Of a DNA stretch of 64,000 nucleotides, positions 8,402 to 15,993 are shown piece by piece. The stretch comes from Aquicella lusitana (lineage in GTDB: Bacteria > Pseudomonadota > Gammaproteobacteria > DSM-16500): positions 124,001-188,000 of the forward strand of contig NZ_LR699115.1 of the NCBI RefSeq assembly GCF_902459475.1. The letters are read 5' to 3'. A model generated the notes under the pieces. That model was not told the origin of the DNA. It ran no database searches and saw only the letters and a list, made by a program, of their open reading frames with translations. Positions within the stretch are counted from its first letter, which is position 1. Each line of letters begins with the position of its first letter. Position numbers and translations under genes: made by a program.

Positions 8402-8722
8402 ATGAACCGCGGAGAGGTTTACTGGATTGATCTTAACCCAACAAAGGGTTCCGAAATAAACAAACAAAGACCTTGTGTCATTGTAAGCGCAACGCCTATT
8501 AATCGCGCAAGAAGCACAGTTGTGGTAGTGCCCCTGTCCACTGCAGCACGTCCCCGTCCACCGATCGTGGTAGAAGTTACTTGCCTTGGCAAGCAAGTAG
8601 TAGCAATTTGCGATCAAATAAGAACCGTGGATAAAAGTCGTCTCCTTAAATCTGCCGGCAATCTCTCAGCACAAGAAATGGATAGCCTGGATGAAAGTCT
8701 TCGTCAGGTTTTATCCTTGTAA
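8402..8722 (+). CDS. MazF/PemK-type mRNA interferase toxin
   Basis: The 106-residue protein has the complete MazF fold markers: NRGEVYWIDLNPTKGSE at the N-terminus (with the loop over the RNA site), KQRPCVIVSA (the conserved R-P-x-x-I/V strand), VVVVPLSTA (the P-L-S/T strand), and ICDQIRTVDKSRL (the D-Q-x-R-T/S motif). MazF toxins are sequence-specific ribonucleases that cut mRNA and sometimes rRNA or tRNA to arrest growth. It is paired with the ribbon-helix-helix antitoxin 14 bases upstream and is intact. Recognition sequence cannot be predicted. Confidence 0.92.
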   Translation: MNRGEVYWIDLNPTKGSEINKQRPCVIVSATPINRARSTVVVVPLSTAARPRPPIVVEVTCLGKQVVAICDQIRTVDKSRLLKSAGNLSAQEMDSLDESLRQVLSL

Positions 8723-8731
8723 ATAGTTTTT

Positions 8732-9820
8732 TTATAAATCCAAAAGTAACTGTTTCTTATCAACTCCTTGAGGTTTTATAAAGTGGTGCGTTGCCAGCTC
8801 GGCTGATGGCACGCAGTTTAGCTTGAGTCTTTTGCAGGCAAGCTTAAAACGAATTGCCAACAAGTCGGCAAATTCACCCTCTCCTCGCATACGCTTGCCG
8901 AATGTTGAATCATATTCTTTTCCTCCACGCATTTGCTTGATCAAACTCATGACATGTTCCGCGCGTTGCGGAAAATGTGTTTTTAACCATTCTTTAAATA
9001 AATCTTTGACCTCATATGGCAGCCTTATGAAGGTATAACCTGCATAATTGGCACCTGCATTTTTAGCGGACTCAAGTATATGTTCTAATTCTATATCATT
9101 AATCATGGGTATCATCGGCGCTGCCATTACCCTGACAGGTATACCTAACTCGCTTAGTCCGCGAATAACACGCAGCCTTCCTTGCGGAGCCGAAGCTCTG
9201 GGTTCAAGAATTTTCTTTAATTCCACTGATAAAGTAGTGATAGTCACCGCTACCTTTATTAGTTTCTTTTCTGCCAATTTACTCAAAAGGTCGCGATCTC
9301 GTTCGATAAGCGAACTTTTAGTAATAATCGCCACAGGATGCTGATACTGACAAGCAATTTCTAATATGCTGCGTGTTATCTTTAATTTACTCTCTGCAGG
9401 CTGATAAGGATCCGTATTGGCGCCAATCACAATCGGTTTGCATGTATAGTTAGCTTTGCTTATTTCTTTTTCCAACAACTTCGCTGCATCAGCTTTGTAA
9501 AAAATTTTAGTTTCAAAATCCAGACCGGGCGATAAATTCATATAAGCATGACTAGGTCTTGCATAGCAATAAATACACCCATGCTCGCAGCCCCGATAGG
9601 GATTAATTGATTGATCAAATCCAATATCAGGTGAATCGTTTCGGTTAATAATGCTTTTAGCTCGTTCTTCCAACAGAATTGTTTCTAATGCGGGTAGTGG
9701 TTCATTATCGAATGCGTCGATATCCCAGCCATCATGGAAAATCTCCCGTTTTTCATTTTCAAATCGGCCCTCAGGATTACTCACAGCACCGCGATTTTTA
9801 ATTGTTTTATTCGTTCTCAT
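8732..9820 (-). CDS. PA0069-family radical SAM protein (SPL-related)
   Basis: The 362-residue protein carries the radical SAM cluster motif CEHGCIYCYARPSH (about residues 78-91, C-x3-C-x2-C) after INPYRGC, together with GANTDPYQP and ITKS, the usual markers of the PA0069 family related to spore photoproduct lyase. The catalysed reaction is not known for the family. It is the last gene of a umuD-umuC-radical SAM run (11 bases after umuC), which suggests a DNA-damage link, possibly lesion repair. An N-terminal KTIKNRGAVSNPEGRFE extension is typical of the family. Confidence 0.85.
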   Translation of the reverse strand: MRTNKTIKNRGAVSNPEGRFENEKREIFHDGWDIDAFDNEPLPALETILLEERAKSIINRNDSPDIGFDQSINPYRGCEHGCIYCYARPSHAYMNLSPGLDFETKIFYKADAAKLLEKEISKANYTCKPIVIGANTDPYQPAESKLKITRSILEIACQYQHPVAIITKSSLIERDRDLLSKLAEKKLIKVAVTITTLSVELKKILEPRASAPQGRLRVIRGLSELGIPVRVMAAPMIPMINDIELEHILESAKNAGANYAGYTFIRLPYEVKDLFKEWLKTHFPQRAEHVMSLIKQMRGGKEYDSTFGKRMRGEGEFADLLAIRFKLACKRLKLNCVPSAELATHHFIKPQGVDKKQLLLDL

Positions 9821-9831
9821 TTTTTTCTCGA

Positions 9832-11076
9832 TTAGCAGTATACGCGCGGCAATTCCTGCCAGCGCGTGGTGTAACGCGGCGATCGTTTATCACATTTTAT
9901 AACCCATTCACGTTTTATACCTTCCGCGGCAAGAAATACCGTGTTTTTCCCCATGGCAGCGTTGATTGTATCCATGGCTTGCATAACCCGTTCGCCTTTC
10001 TGGTCTATCACTTCCATAAACATATCGAATTGCCTTATTTTATGTTGATGAATATCGAGCAACATGACACCGGTTTTATGATACCGATATCCTTTTTTAT
10101 AAATGTGGCGTAGACATTTTTTCGCAATGCTCACCAAATAGCGGGTATCGGCCGTTGGTGTTGGCAGGGAAAACATAACACCATTACCATATTGCGCTTG
10201 TTTATTGCTAAACGCATTTGTTTGGATAAATACATAAATAGCAGAAGCAACTGATTGCTGTTTACGTAACTTTTCTGCGGCAATATTTGTATAATGACTA
10301 ATGGCTTCTTCCAATTCAACTAAATCTGTAACCGCTTTTCCAAATGAACGCGAAGAAATAATTCGTTTGCGCGGCTGATGCTTTTCCAATCTTAGGCAAG
10401 GCTCGCCTTTCAGTTCGCGCACTGTTTTTTCTAAGCTAACACTAAAATTTAGCCGTAACATGGCGAGGTCTGCATCACATAAATGCTTAGCGGTATCAAT
10501 ATTAAGTTTTTTTAATTCCTTTGCCAAATTGTGTCCGATTCCCCAAATTCTTTCTACCGGTAAAGTCGCCAAGTGAATGTTCTGTTGTGCAGGATAAATA
10601 AAAAATATATCGCTATCTGAACAAGTCTTAGCAATTTGATTGGCAGCTTTAGCAAGCGTTTTAGTCTGCCCCACGCCTATCGAAATTGGGATACCAGTAC
10701 ATGTTTTTATTTTATGTCGTAAGAATAACATCTCTTGTAAAGTCATATTTTTTTGTAACCAAAGAAACGCTTCATCTATCGAATAAATCTCCATTTCCTG
10801 ATTAAATTCCCCAAGAAGCGCCATCACGCGGCGGGACATGTCGCCATACAATTCATAATTGGATGAGAAAACATGTACTTGATGCCGGTTACAAAATAGC
10901 TTCCACTGATAAAATGGCGCGCCCATTGGGATGCCAAGTTTTTTAGCCTCATTTGAGCGCGAAATAATGCAGCCATCATTATTCGATAAAATAATGACAG
11001 GTTTTTTTTCCAGGCGTGGATTAAATGCTCTTTCACACGATACATAAAAATTATTACAATCAACGAGTGCAAACAT
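9832..11076 (-). CDS. umuC: UmuC-type Y-family DNA polymerase (Pol V catalytic subunit)
   Basis: The 414-residue protein has the Y-family motifs: MFALVDCNNFYVSCER with catalytic D6 and steric-gate region, VILSNNDGCIISRSNEAK, and YSIDEAFLW with the paired acidic residues. It is followed by helix-hairpin-helix (IWGIGHNLAKEL) and little-finger domains. UmuC performs error-prone translesion synthesis when bound by processed UmuD. The gene begins three bases after the umuD stop with no ribosome site of its own, so it is probably translationally coupled to umuD. It appears full length (E. coli UmuC is about 420 residues). Confidence 0.94.
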   Translation of the reverse strand: MFALVDCNNFYVSCERAFNPRLEKKPVIILSNNDGCIISRSNEAKKLGIPMGAPFYQWKLFCNRHQVHVFSSNYELYGDMSRRVMALLGEFNQEMEIYSIDEAFLWLQKNMTLQEMLFLRHKIKTCTGIPISIGVGQTKTLAKAANQIAKTCSDSDIFFIYPAQQNIHLATLPVERIWGIGHNLAKELKKLNIDTAKHLCDADLAMLRLNFSVSLEKTVRELKGEPCLRLEKHQPRKRIISSRSFGKAVTDLVELEEAISHYTNIAAEKLRKQQSVASAIYVFIQTNAFSNKQAQYGNGVMFSLPTPTADTRYLVSIAKKCLRHIYKKGYRYHKTGVMLLDIHQHKIRQFDMFMEVIDQKGERVMQAMDTINAAMGKNTVFLAAEGIKREWVIKCDKRSPRYTTRWQELPRVYC

Positions 11077-11079
11077 ATT

Positions 11080-11592
11080 TCACACACTGTGAATTACACT
11101 AGTGACGACACCCCAAATATGAACTTCATTGTCTTCACGGATTTCGATGGGTTTATAACCCGGGTTTTCTGCCTGTAATAAAATTTGGCCATTACTATTT
11201 TTTCTTAGCCTTTTAACAGTGAGTTGCCCATCTATTGCGGCAATCACTATTTTCCCATCTGTGGGTGTTAAACTGCGGTCAACTACTAAAATATCATTTT
11301 CATGGATCCCCGCATTAATCATTGAATGGCCATTTGCGCGTACTAAAAATGTAGCCGCAGGATGTTTAATAAGGTATTCGTTTAAGTCTAATTTTTCTGC
11401 TATATCATCTTCAGCCGGAGAAGGGAAACCGGCGCTGACTTTTGATAAATATAAAGGAAGTTGTTGAGGAAATTTACCCTCTGCTATGGCTGTAACCATA
11501 CTTATTGGCAGGCGTACTGCTTTGGTAGGTTCTTGGTACTTGCCCTTACCTTTCGGCCGACCGGCCCCCACTCTTGCTCCGCCGCTTGGCAT
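11080..11592 (-). CDS. umuD: UmuD-type S24 protease/Pol V subunit
   Basis: I choose the ATG at 11592 (170 residues, MPSGGARVGAGRPKG...) over an in-frame ATG at 11625, because GGAGG sits 5 bases before it and nothing precedes the upstream one. The N-terminus is a basic GGARxGAGRPKG motif. Next come the self-cleavage site A54-G55 (KVSAGFPSPAED), the catalytic Ser in GHSM (S90) and Lys in LTVKRL (K127). RecA-stimulated self-cleavage makes UmuD', which joins UmuC. It heads the umuD-umuC-radical SAM operon. No CTGT-N8-ACAG LexA box is visible upstream, but a 10-bp palindrome is. Confidence 0.92.
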   Translation of the reverse strand: MPSGGARVGAGRPKGKGKYQEPTKAVRLPISMVTAIAEGKFPQQLPLYLSKVSAGFPSPAEDDIAEKLDLNEYLIKHPAATFLVRANGHSMINAGIHENDILVVDRSLTPTDGKIVIAAIDGQLTVKRLRKNSNGQILLQAENPGYKPIEIREDNEVHIWGVVTSVIHSV

Positions 11593-11640
11593 GTCTTCCT
11601 CCGTTTCAGCTTGTCTTATTTTCATAATATAACTAAGTTA

Positions 11641-11666
11641 TTTTGAATTTTGTACCAAATTCAAAA
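11641..11666. promoter_or_regulatory. Palindromic operator candidate upstream of umuD
   Basis: TTTTGAATTT (11641-11650) and AAATTCAAAA (11657-11666) are exact inverted repeats around TGTACC, about 50-75 bases before the umuD start. It does not match the gammaproteobacterial LexA box, so a different repressor is implied if it is functional. Confidence 0.45.
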
Positions 11667-11887
11667 ATAAAGCTATTTTTATTTTTTTGCCTTAAATCGA
11701 GGTCAAAAATTTAGAGTTTTTATTAAAATTCAAGTAGATGGTAAATATAAACAGAAGGCCCGGGTCGGTCAAAAAAACGTCAGAAACCTCAGCGTGGACT
11801 CAGAGAACACTTTACCAATGCGGCGAAGCATTTTGATTCAAATATGCTTCTGTGCTAGCTTTTTTAATTTAACTATAATGATTTTTT

Positions 11888-13078
11888 ATGCCGAATAAAA
11901 AAATTATTTTCATCATCGTGGTAATTGTACTGGCTTTTGGGCAAATCGTTTCTGATCTTTATTTACCCTCACTTCCTTCAATTGCAGCGAGCTTTCATTC
12001 CAATGCAAGTGCTGCACAATTCAGCCTGTCTATTTACATGGTTGGGTTTACGCTTTCACAATTGATTTACGGGCCCGTATCCGACGGCATTGGTCGCCGT
12101 AGACCATTACTAATCGGCTTATGCTTATGTCTGGCAGGTAGTATTGTTTGCTTTTTAGCGCAATACATTGAAGCCATTATTATTGGCCGCTTCATTCAAG
12201 GTTTAGGTGCAGGCGCAACACTAACATTATCATCCGCTATATTACGTGACATCTTTGAGAGGGAAGAGCTTGCTAAATATTCTTCCTACTCGGCACTGAT
12301 TGGTGTGGGGCTACTAGCCACAGCTCCTTTGCTGGGCGGTTATTTGGAACAGTATTTTGGCTGGCGATCAAATTTCTTATTTTTGACTGTTTATGCTTTG
12401 GTCGCGTTTTTTGTTTTTTTATTGGTTGTACCGGAAACGAATACCCATAAACATCCTGAAAATTTGCGCATATCTGTTATCAAAATAAATATTCGGACCT
12501 TATTAACCAGTCCTATTTTTATCGGCTATTGTTTATGTAGTCTGTTAGTTTATGGCGCGATTTTGGCGTGGCTTACAGCAGGCCCTATTGTATTGCAAAC
12601 CGGGGTTGGATTAAGCCCAGTAGCATTTGGATGGTCTTATTTTCTAACGGGCGTAGCATTTGCAATAGGCGCATTGGTCAATAGCAAATTTGTATTTCGG
12701 TATGGGATTCAAACGATGCTTCGTGTTGGTTTACTTTGTGTTTTGGCTTCCGGACTGGTCATGGCCGGGTTAAAATTGATGGGATACATTAATGGCTTTG
12801 TAATTATTGCCCCGGTAATCATGCTCTTGTTTGGAGCAAGCTTAGTGTTTCCCAATACTTCAGCTGGTGTATTTCAACCGTTCCCTCGGATTGCTGGCAT
12901 TGCCAGCGCATTATTCTATTCAGCAAGGATGCTTGGCGGTGCTGTATTTAGCGGAATACTGGCATTTCTCCCCACCCACAACCAGCTACCGATGGCGTTA
13001 GCTTTCATAACAAGTGCATTATTAGCTTTACTCGTGTTTTATTTCACGCTGCGACCACAAGAACAACCACAAATATAA
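11888..13078 (+). CDS. Bcr/CflA-type MFS drug exporter
   Basis: The 396-residue protein has twelve predicted membrane segments. The DHA1 Bcr/CflA signatures are clear: SDLYLPSLPSIA in helix 1, QLIYGPVSDGIGRRRPLLIG (MFS loop 2-3 motif A), GRFIQGLGAGA in helix 4, and a motif C-like GLLATAPLLGGYLE in helix 5. Such pumps export bicyclomycin, chloramphenicol, cysteine or other small molecules using the proton gradient. A TATAAT at 11874-11879 lies so close to the ATG that the transcript may be almost leaderless. A related transporter runs off the far end of the window. Confidence 0.9.
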   Translation: MPNKKIIFIIVVIVLAFGQIVSDLYLPSLPSIAASFHSNASAAQFSLSIYMVGFTLSQLIYGPVSDGIGRRRPLLIGLCLCLAGSIVCFLAQYIEAIIIGRFIQGLGAGATLTLSSAILRDIFEREELAKYSSYSALIGVGLLATAPLLGGYLEQYFGWRSNFLFLTVYALVAFFVFLLVVPETNTHKHPENLRISVIKINIRTLLTSPIFIGYCLCSLLVYGAILAWLTAGPIVLQTGVGLSPVAFGWSYFLTGVAFAIGALVNSKFVFRYGIQTMLRVGLLCVLASGLVMAGLKLMGYINGFVIIAPVIMLLFGASLVFPNTSAGVFQPFPRIAGIASALFYSARMLGGAVFSGILAFLPTHNQLPMALAFITSALLALLVFYFTLRPQEQPQI

Positions 13079-13093
13079 CTATCAACTATCTCC

Positions 13094-13708
13094 TTATTCA
13101 ATTATGGCCGGTTTCATACCGAATGGCGTTGGCGTATAAATTTTTTGCGGAACTGACATCCAGGTCTGAATATCCGTGCCACACCAGACGAGTTTTTTAG
13201 TGTCTGATTGTCTTAATTTTGCTAGATTGATGGGTACATCTATTTTCTTCATATCTTCATGCGTAATAGAATACACTTCCCATAGCTGATCTGCTAATAA
13301 ATTGGGCGGCACAATAAATGTGGCGACATTTCCCAATTCGCAAGGTACGGATACAGTCATTTCCACATAGCCTAAAGAACCAAGGTAATTTGCCAACGCT
13401 GTGGCATAAGGTATAAGCCGGACTTTTATGTTAACGTCGGAAACAATCAATTCAATCTTGTTGGCTATTTTAGGCAAACCAGCTTGGTGAAGCTTATTTG
13501 CAAGAATTCTTGGTGAAACCAGATCCTGAAATTCTCCATCTGCACGCAGGTCAATTATGGTTATCACCTTATCGTTAAGCGATGCTTGAGGTAAATCAAG
13601 CAACATAATGACTTCCGCAGAAGCGCTCTGGCTAAGATAACAGACAGCTTCTCGATTGCAAGGTAAATTATTCACTAAAACAATCACGTAGCTATTCTCC
13701 GCAGTCAT
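13094..13708 (-). CDS. Degenerate relative of the adjacent C80-like protease; unknown function
   Basis: The 204-residue protein matches no family I know directly, but residues 49-122 align with residues 47-120 of the divergent neighbour: ITIIDLRADGEFQDLVSP against ITCVGHAGTNSYGDRLLSP, then AGLPKIANKIELIV against KGLPASVKTIDLIG, then ATALANYLGSLGY against ARETAILLAQNGY. At the neighbour's putative catalytic positions this protein has Leu (for His52) and Ser (S90, for Cys89), so a cysteine protease mechanism is not possible. No signal peptide is seen. It may be a regulator, inhibitor or pseudo-enzyme paired with the neighbour; both genes leave one palindromic promoter. Confidence 0.55.
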   Translation of the reverse strand: MTAENSYVIVLVNNLPCNREAVCYLSQSASAEVIMLLDLPQASLNDKVITIIDLRADGEFQDLVSPRILANKLHQAGLPKIANKIELIVSDVNIKVRLIPYATALANYLGSLGYVEMTVSVPCELGNVATFIVPPNLLADQLWEVYSITHEDMKKIDVPINLAKLRQSDTKKLVWCGTDIQTWMSVPQKIYTPTPFGMKPAIIE

Positions 13709-13713
13709 GGATT

Positions 13714-13744
13714 TAATTTTGCTATAATTATTATAGCAAAATTA
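13714..13744. promoter_or_regulatory. Perfect 14-bp palindrome containing overlapping divergent -10 boxes
   Basis: TAATTTTGCTATAA (13714-13727), spacer TTA, and the exact reverse complement (13731-13744) fill most of the 51 bases between the divergent pair. TATAAT occurs on the plus strand (13723-13728) and on the minus strand (13735-13730). One regulator dimer here would control both genes. Confidence 0.6.
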
Positions 13745-13759
13745 ACGGGGAATAATGTT

Positions 13760-14950
13760 ATGCTGCTTGCTTTATCAAGCGATGATCCGGTATCGATGAA
13801 TGTATGTGACGGACTTGCCGTTTATTATAAAGAAAAAGATTACCGGCGCTTTACTGATGACTGCTTCCAAAATCTATCCGATCCTACTCCAGAGCGAATT
13901 ACCTGCGTTGGGCATGCTGGAACCAATAGCTATGGTGATCGCTTATTGTCACCAGATGAATTTGTTCAGGAGCTAATTAAAAAAGGCTTGCCAGCATCTG
14001 TCAAGACCATTGATTTGATCGGTTGTGAAATTGGGTTCATAACAGGAGGAACCAGTTACGCACGTGAAACGGCCATTTTATTAGCCCAAAATGGTTATGA
14101 TATACAAGTAAATGCTTTTACCAAAACGGGCCCGGAGACACTAAATATTAGCCACATGTATGTCTGTATCTTCGGCGACACGGGTAAAATATGGGTAACT
14201 GGATATAAAGATACTGAAGAAAACCAAATAAAGGATCAACTATTAAATAGTGAAATTCAAAAAATAAAAGAACAAATTAATGCAAAAAAATTTGAATTAG
14301 AAATGTATTTCATATCTTCCACGGAAGTAGCCGGAGCAGGACCTGATGTTGTTGACCAGTTGAAGAAAAATATTGCTGAACTCAATAACCAATTAGATAA
14401 ATATCAACAAGAACTCTATCAACTTCAAACCGAAACCATGATTTATGAGAGTTTATGCGATTTAAGATTGGAATTGGATCATTACACAGGTTATCAGTTT
14501 AATGGGCATCAAATTTTACTAGAAGAACAATCAGAAATGGCTGGAATCAGTCCGGAGGATAAATCTGAACAACTTAAAATCCAGGCAGAAGCCATATTAA
14601 ATAAAACTCCACTTGATCAAGCAAAAGATATGGCGCTTGAAGTGCTTGCGGATACCATCAAAAAATTAGGTGATGAAAAACCCCCAAAAAGCAGTTCATT
14701 TCTTCAATATTTACCGGTTAGGATAAAGAATCCTGCGGACATATTGGAATATAAGATAAACGAACTGGCTAAGTTAAAATTGTTAATCGAAAACGATCAC
14801 AGCGACCAATGGATTGCTCATATTGATAGAGCAAGGGAAAATAAAAAACTTACGCATGGATTGTCTAGTATAAAAATAAACGATACATTGGAAATAATGC
14901 GTGAACAATTCAATATTGGCATTAATCTCCTTTCATTACATAAACCATAA
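13760..14950 (+). CDS. C80/CPD-like cysteine protease domain with coiled-coil C-terminus, effector-like
   Basis: The 396-residue protein has an N-terminal domain (about 45-140) that resembles the cysteine protease domain of MARTX and clostridial toxins: ITCVGHAGTN with H52, a helix LSPDEFVQELIKKGLP, the strand KTIDLIGCEIG with C89, then YARETAILLAQNGYDIQVNAF. The His-strand-Cys order and 37-residue spacing fit a caspase-like dyad. The rest is predominantly coiled coil (about 150-250, rich in K/E/Q/L). No signal peptide is present. The ATG has an ACGGGGA ribosome site. In known CPDs inositol hexakisphosphate activates autocleavage in a host cell; whether that applies here is unknown. Function is inferred by pattern only. 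Confidence 0.55.
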   Translation: MLLALSSDDPVSMNVCDGLAVYYKEKDYRRFTDDCFQNLSDPTPERITCVGHAGTNSYGDRLLSPDEFVQELIKKGLPASVKTIDLIGCEIGFITGGTSYARETAILLAQNGYDIQVNAFTKTGPETLNISHMYVCIFGDTGKIWVTGYKDTEENQIKDQLLNSEIQKIKEQINAKKFELEMYFISSTEVAGAGPDVVDQLKKNIAELNNQLDKYQQELYQLQTETMIYESLCDLRLELDHYTGYQFNGHQILLEEQSEMAGISPEDKSEQLKIQAEAILNKTPLDQAKDMALEVLADTIKKLGDEKPPKSSSFLQYLPVRIKNPADILEYKINELAKLKLLIENDHSDQWIAHIDRARENKKLTHGLSSIKINDTLEIMREQFNIGINLLSLHKP

Positions 14951-15036
14951 TAAAATAGCTTATCCTCGTTAAAATACTAGTTTTTTTCCTAACAAAAGTG
15001 ATAACCACATCATGAATACGCCAATTTATAGCAGTT

Positions 15037-15966
15037 TTATCCAACTATTTCCCTTAACACATCCGAAAAAATATTTCCTCCTGTTAAAATACAAACAATT
15101 TTTTGATAACTGTGCGTCTCGCATAATTGCATAGCCGCGGCAAAGGCGCAGGCTGCAGCGCCTTCGCAAACGAGTTTATGATTAAATAATAATATTTTCA
15201 TTCCTTCTCTGATTTCATTCAGACTCACTACCAAACTGCCGCGTATCAAAGGCGAAAGCGATTGGAAAACTTGTGGTAAAACCTCTGGAGTGCCTATCGC
15301 ATCCACAAATGAAGGGCTTCGCCGTACCGCTATCGCCTTTCCTGCTTTTAACGATGCATTCAGAGGCGCTGCCGTTTCGGGTTCGCATGTAAAAATAGCA
15401 ACTCCTGGTCTTAATTGATGGAGGGCTCGGGCTATGCCAAGGCTTAAACCCCCTACGCCAAATGGTATAATTACCGCCTCGGTATCGGGTAAATCTTCTA
15501 TTATTTCCTGTGAGATTTTTTCATACCCTTTGATTAAGCCTTCAGTCAACGCTGGATGAATGAAAAGGCCTGCATGAGGTAAGACTATCCCACCACGCAC
15601 AATCTCCCATGCTTTTTGATAAGGAAGTTCAACAAGTTCTGCACCCAATCGGCGAACCATTTGTTTCTTGATAGGCGGCGCAGATTCAGGGACAAATATT
15701 TTGCAAGGAATGCCAAGTTTTAACGCCGCAAATGCCACAGCTTGAGCAAGATTGCCTGCACTTGCAGCTGCCACGCCAAGAAGCAGTTGGCGAGGCTCAC
15801 TTTCTTTAATAGCCGAAACAACACCTCTTATCTTATAGGACCCAAACAATTGCAAATTTTCCGGCTTAAGATAAATTCGGGTTTTTGACACCAGGCTTTG
15901 CATTTCGAATGGTATCAAAGGCGTTCGTACAATCAATTTTTCCAATTCAACTAGTTTTTTCTTCAT
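15037..15966 (-). CDS. Threonine/serine dehydratase-like PLP enzyme (fold type II)
   Basis: The 309-residue protein starts with the family signature: VRTPLIPFEM, YLKPENLQLFGSYKIRGV (PLP-binding Lys in SYKIRG near residue 43) and AASAGNLAQAVAFAA. The phosphate-binding loop GVGGLSLGIA is close to the usual GGGGL. There is no C-terminal ACT domain, so it resembles catabolic threonine dehydratases or serine racemases rather than biosynthetic IlvA. It probably deaminates a beta-hydroxy amino acid. It is the last gene of a four-gene run (cupin, VOC, D-threonine-aldolase-like, this), 27 bases after its upstream neighbour. Confidence 0.85.
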   Translation of the reverse strand: MKKKLVELEKLIVRTPLIPFEMQSLVSKTRIYLKPENLQLFGSYKIRGVVSAIKESEPRQLLLGVAAASAGNLAQAVAFAALKLGIPCKIFVPESAPPIKKQMVRRLGAELVELPYQKAWEIVRGGIVLPHAGLFIHPALTEGLIKGYEKISQEIIEDLPDTEAVIIPFGVGGLSLGIARALHQLRPGVAIFTCEPETAAPLNASLKAGKAIAVRRSPSFVDAIGTPEVLPQVFQSLSPLIRGSLVVSLNEIREGMKILLFNHKLVCEGAAACAFAAAMQLCETHSYQKIVCILTGGNIFSDVLREIVG

Positions 15967-15993
15967 TTTATTTCCTACTACAGCAAAAGTGTC

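Noticed and set aside
8192-8617. 141-codon minus-strand frame opposite the MazEF pair
   Set aside because: The plus-strand pair has ribosome sites and clear family motifs.
11626-11700. LexA box upstream of umuD
   Set aside because: No CTGT-N8-ACAG or close variant is present; only the unrelated TTTTGAATTT palindrome.
11825-11850. GAAGCAT...ATGCTTC hairpin followed by T-rich sequence as a terminator
   Set aside because: No plus-strand gene ends upstream of it; the nearest gene (umuD) runs the other way. It may be promoter structure but support is thin.
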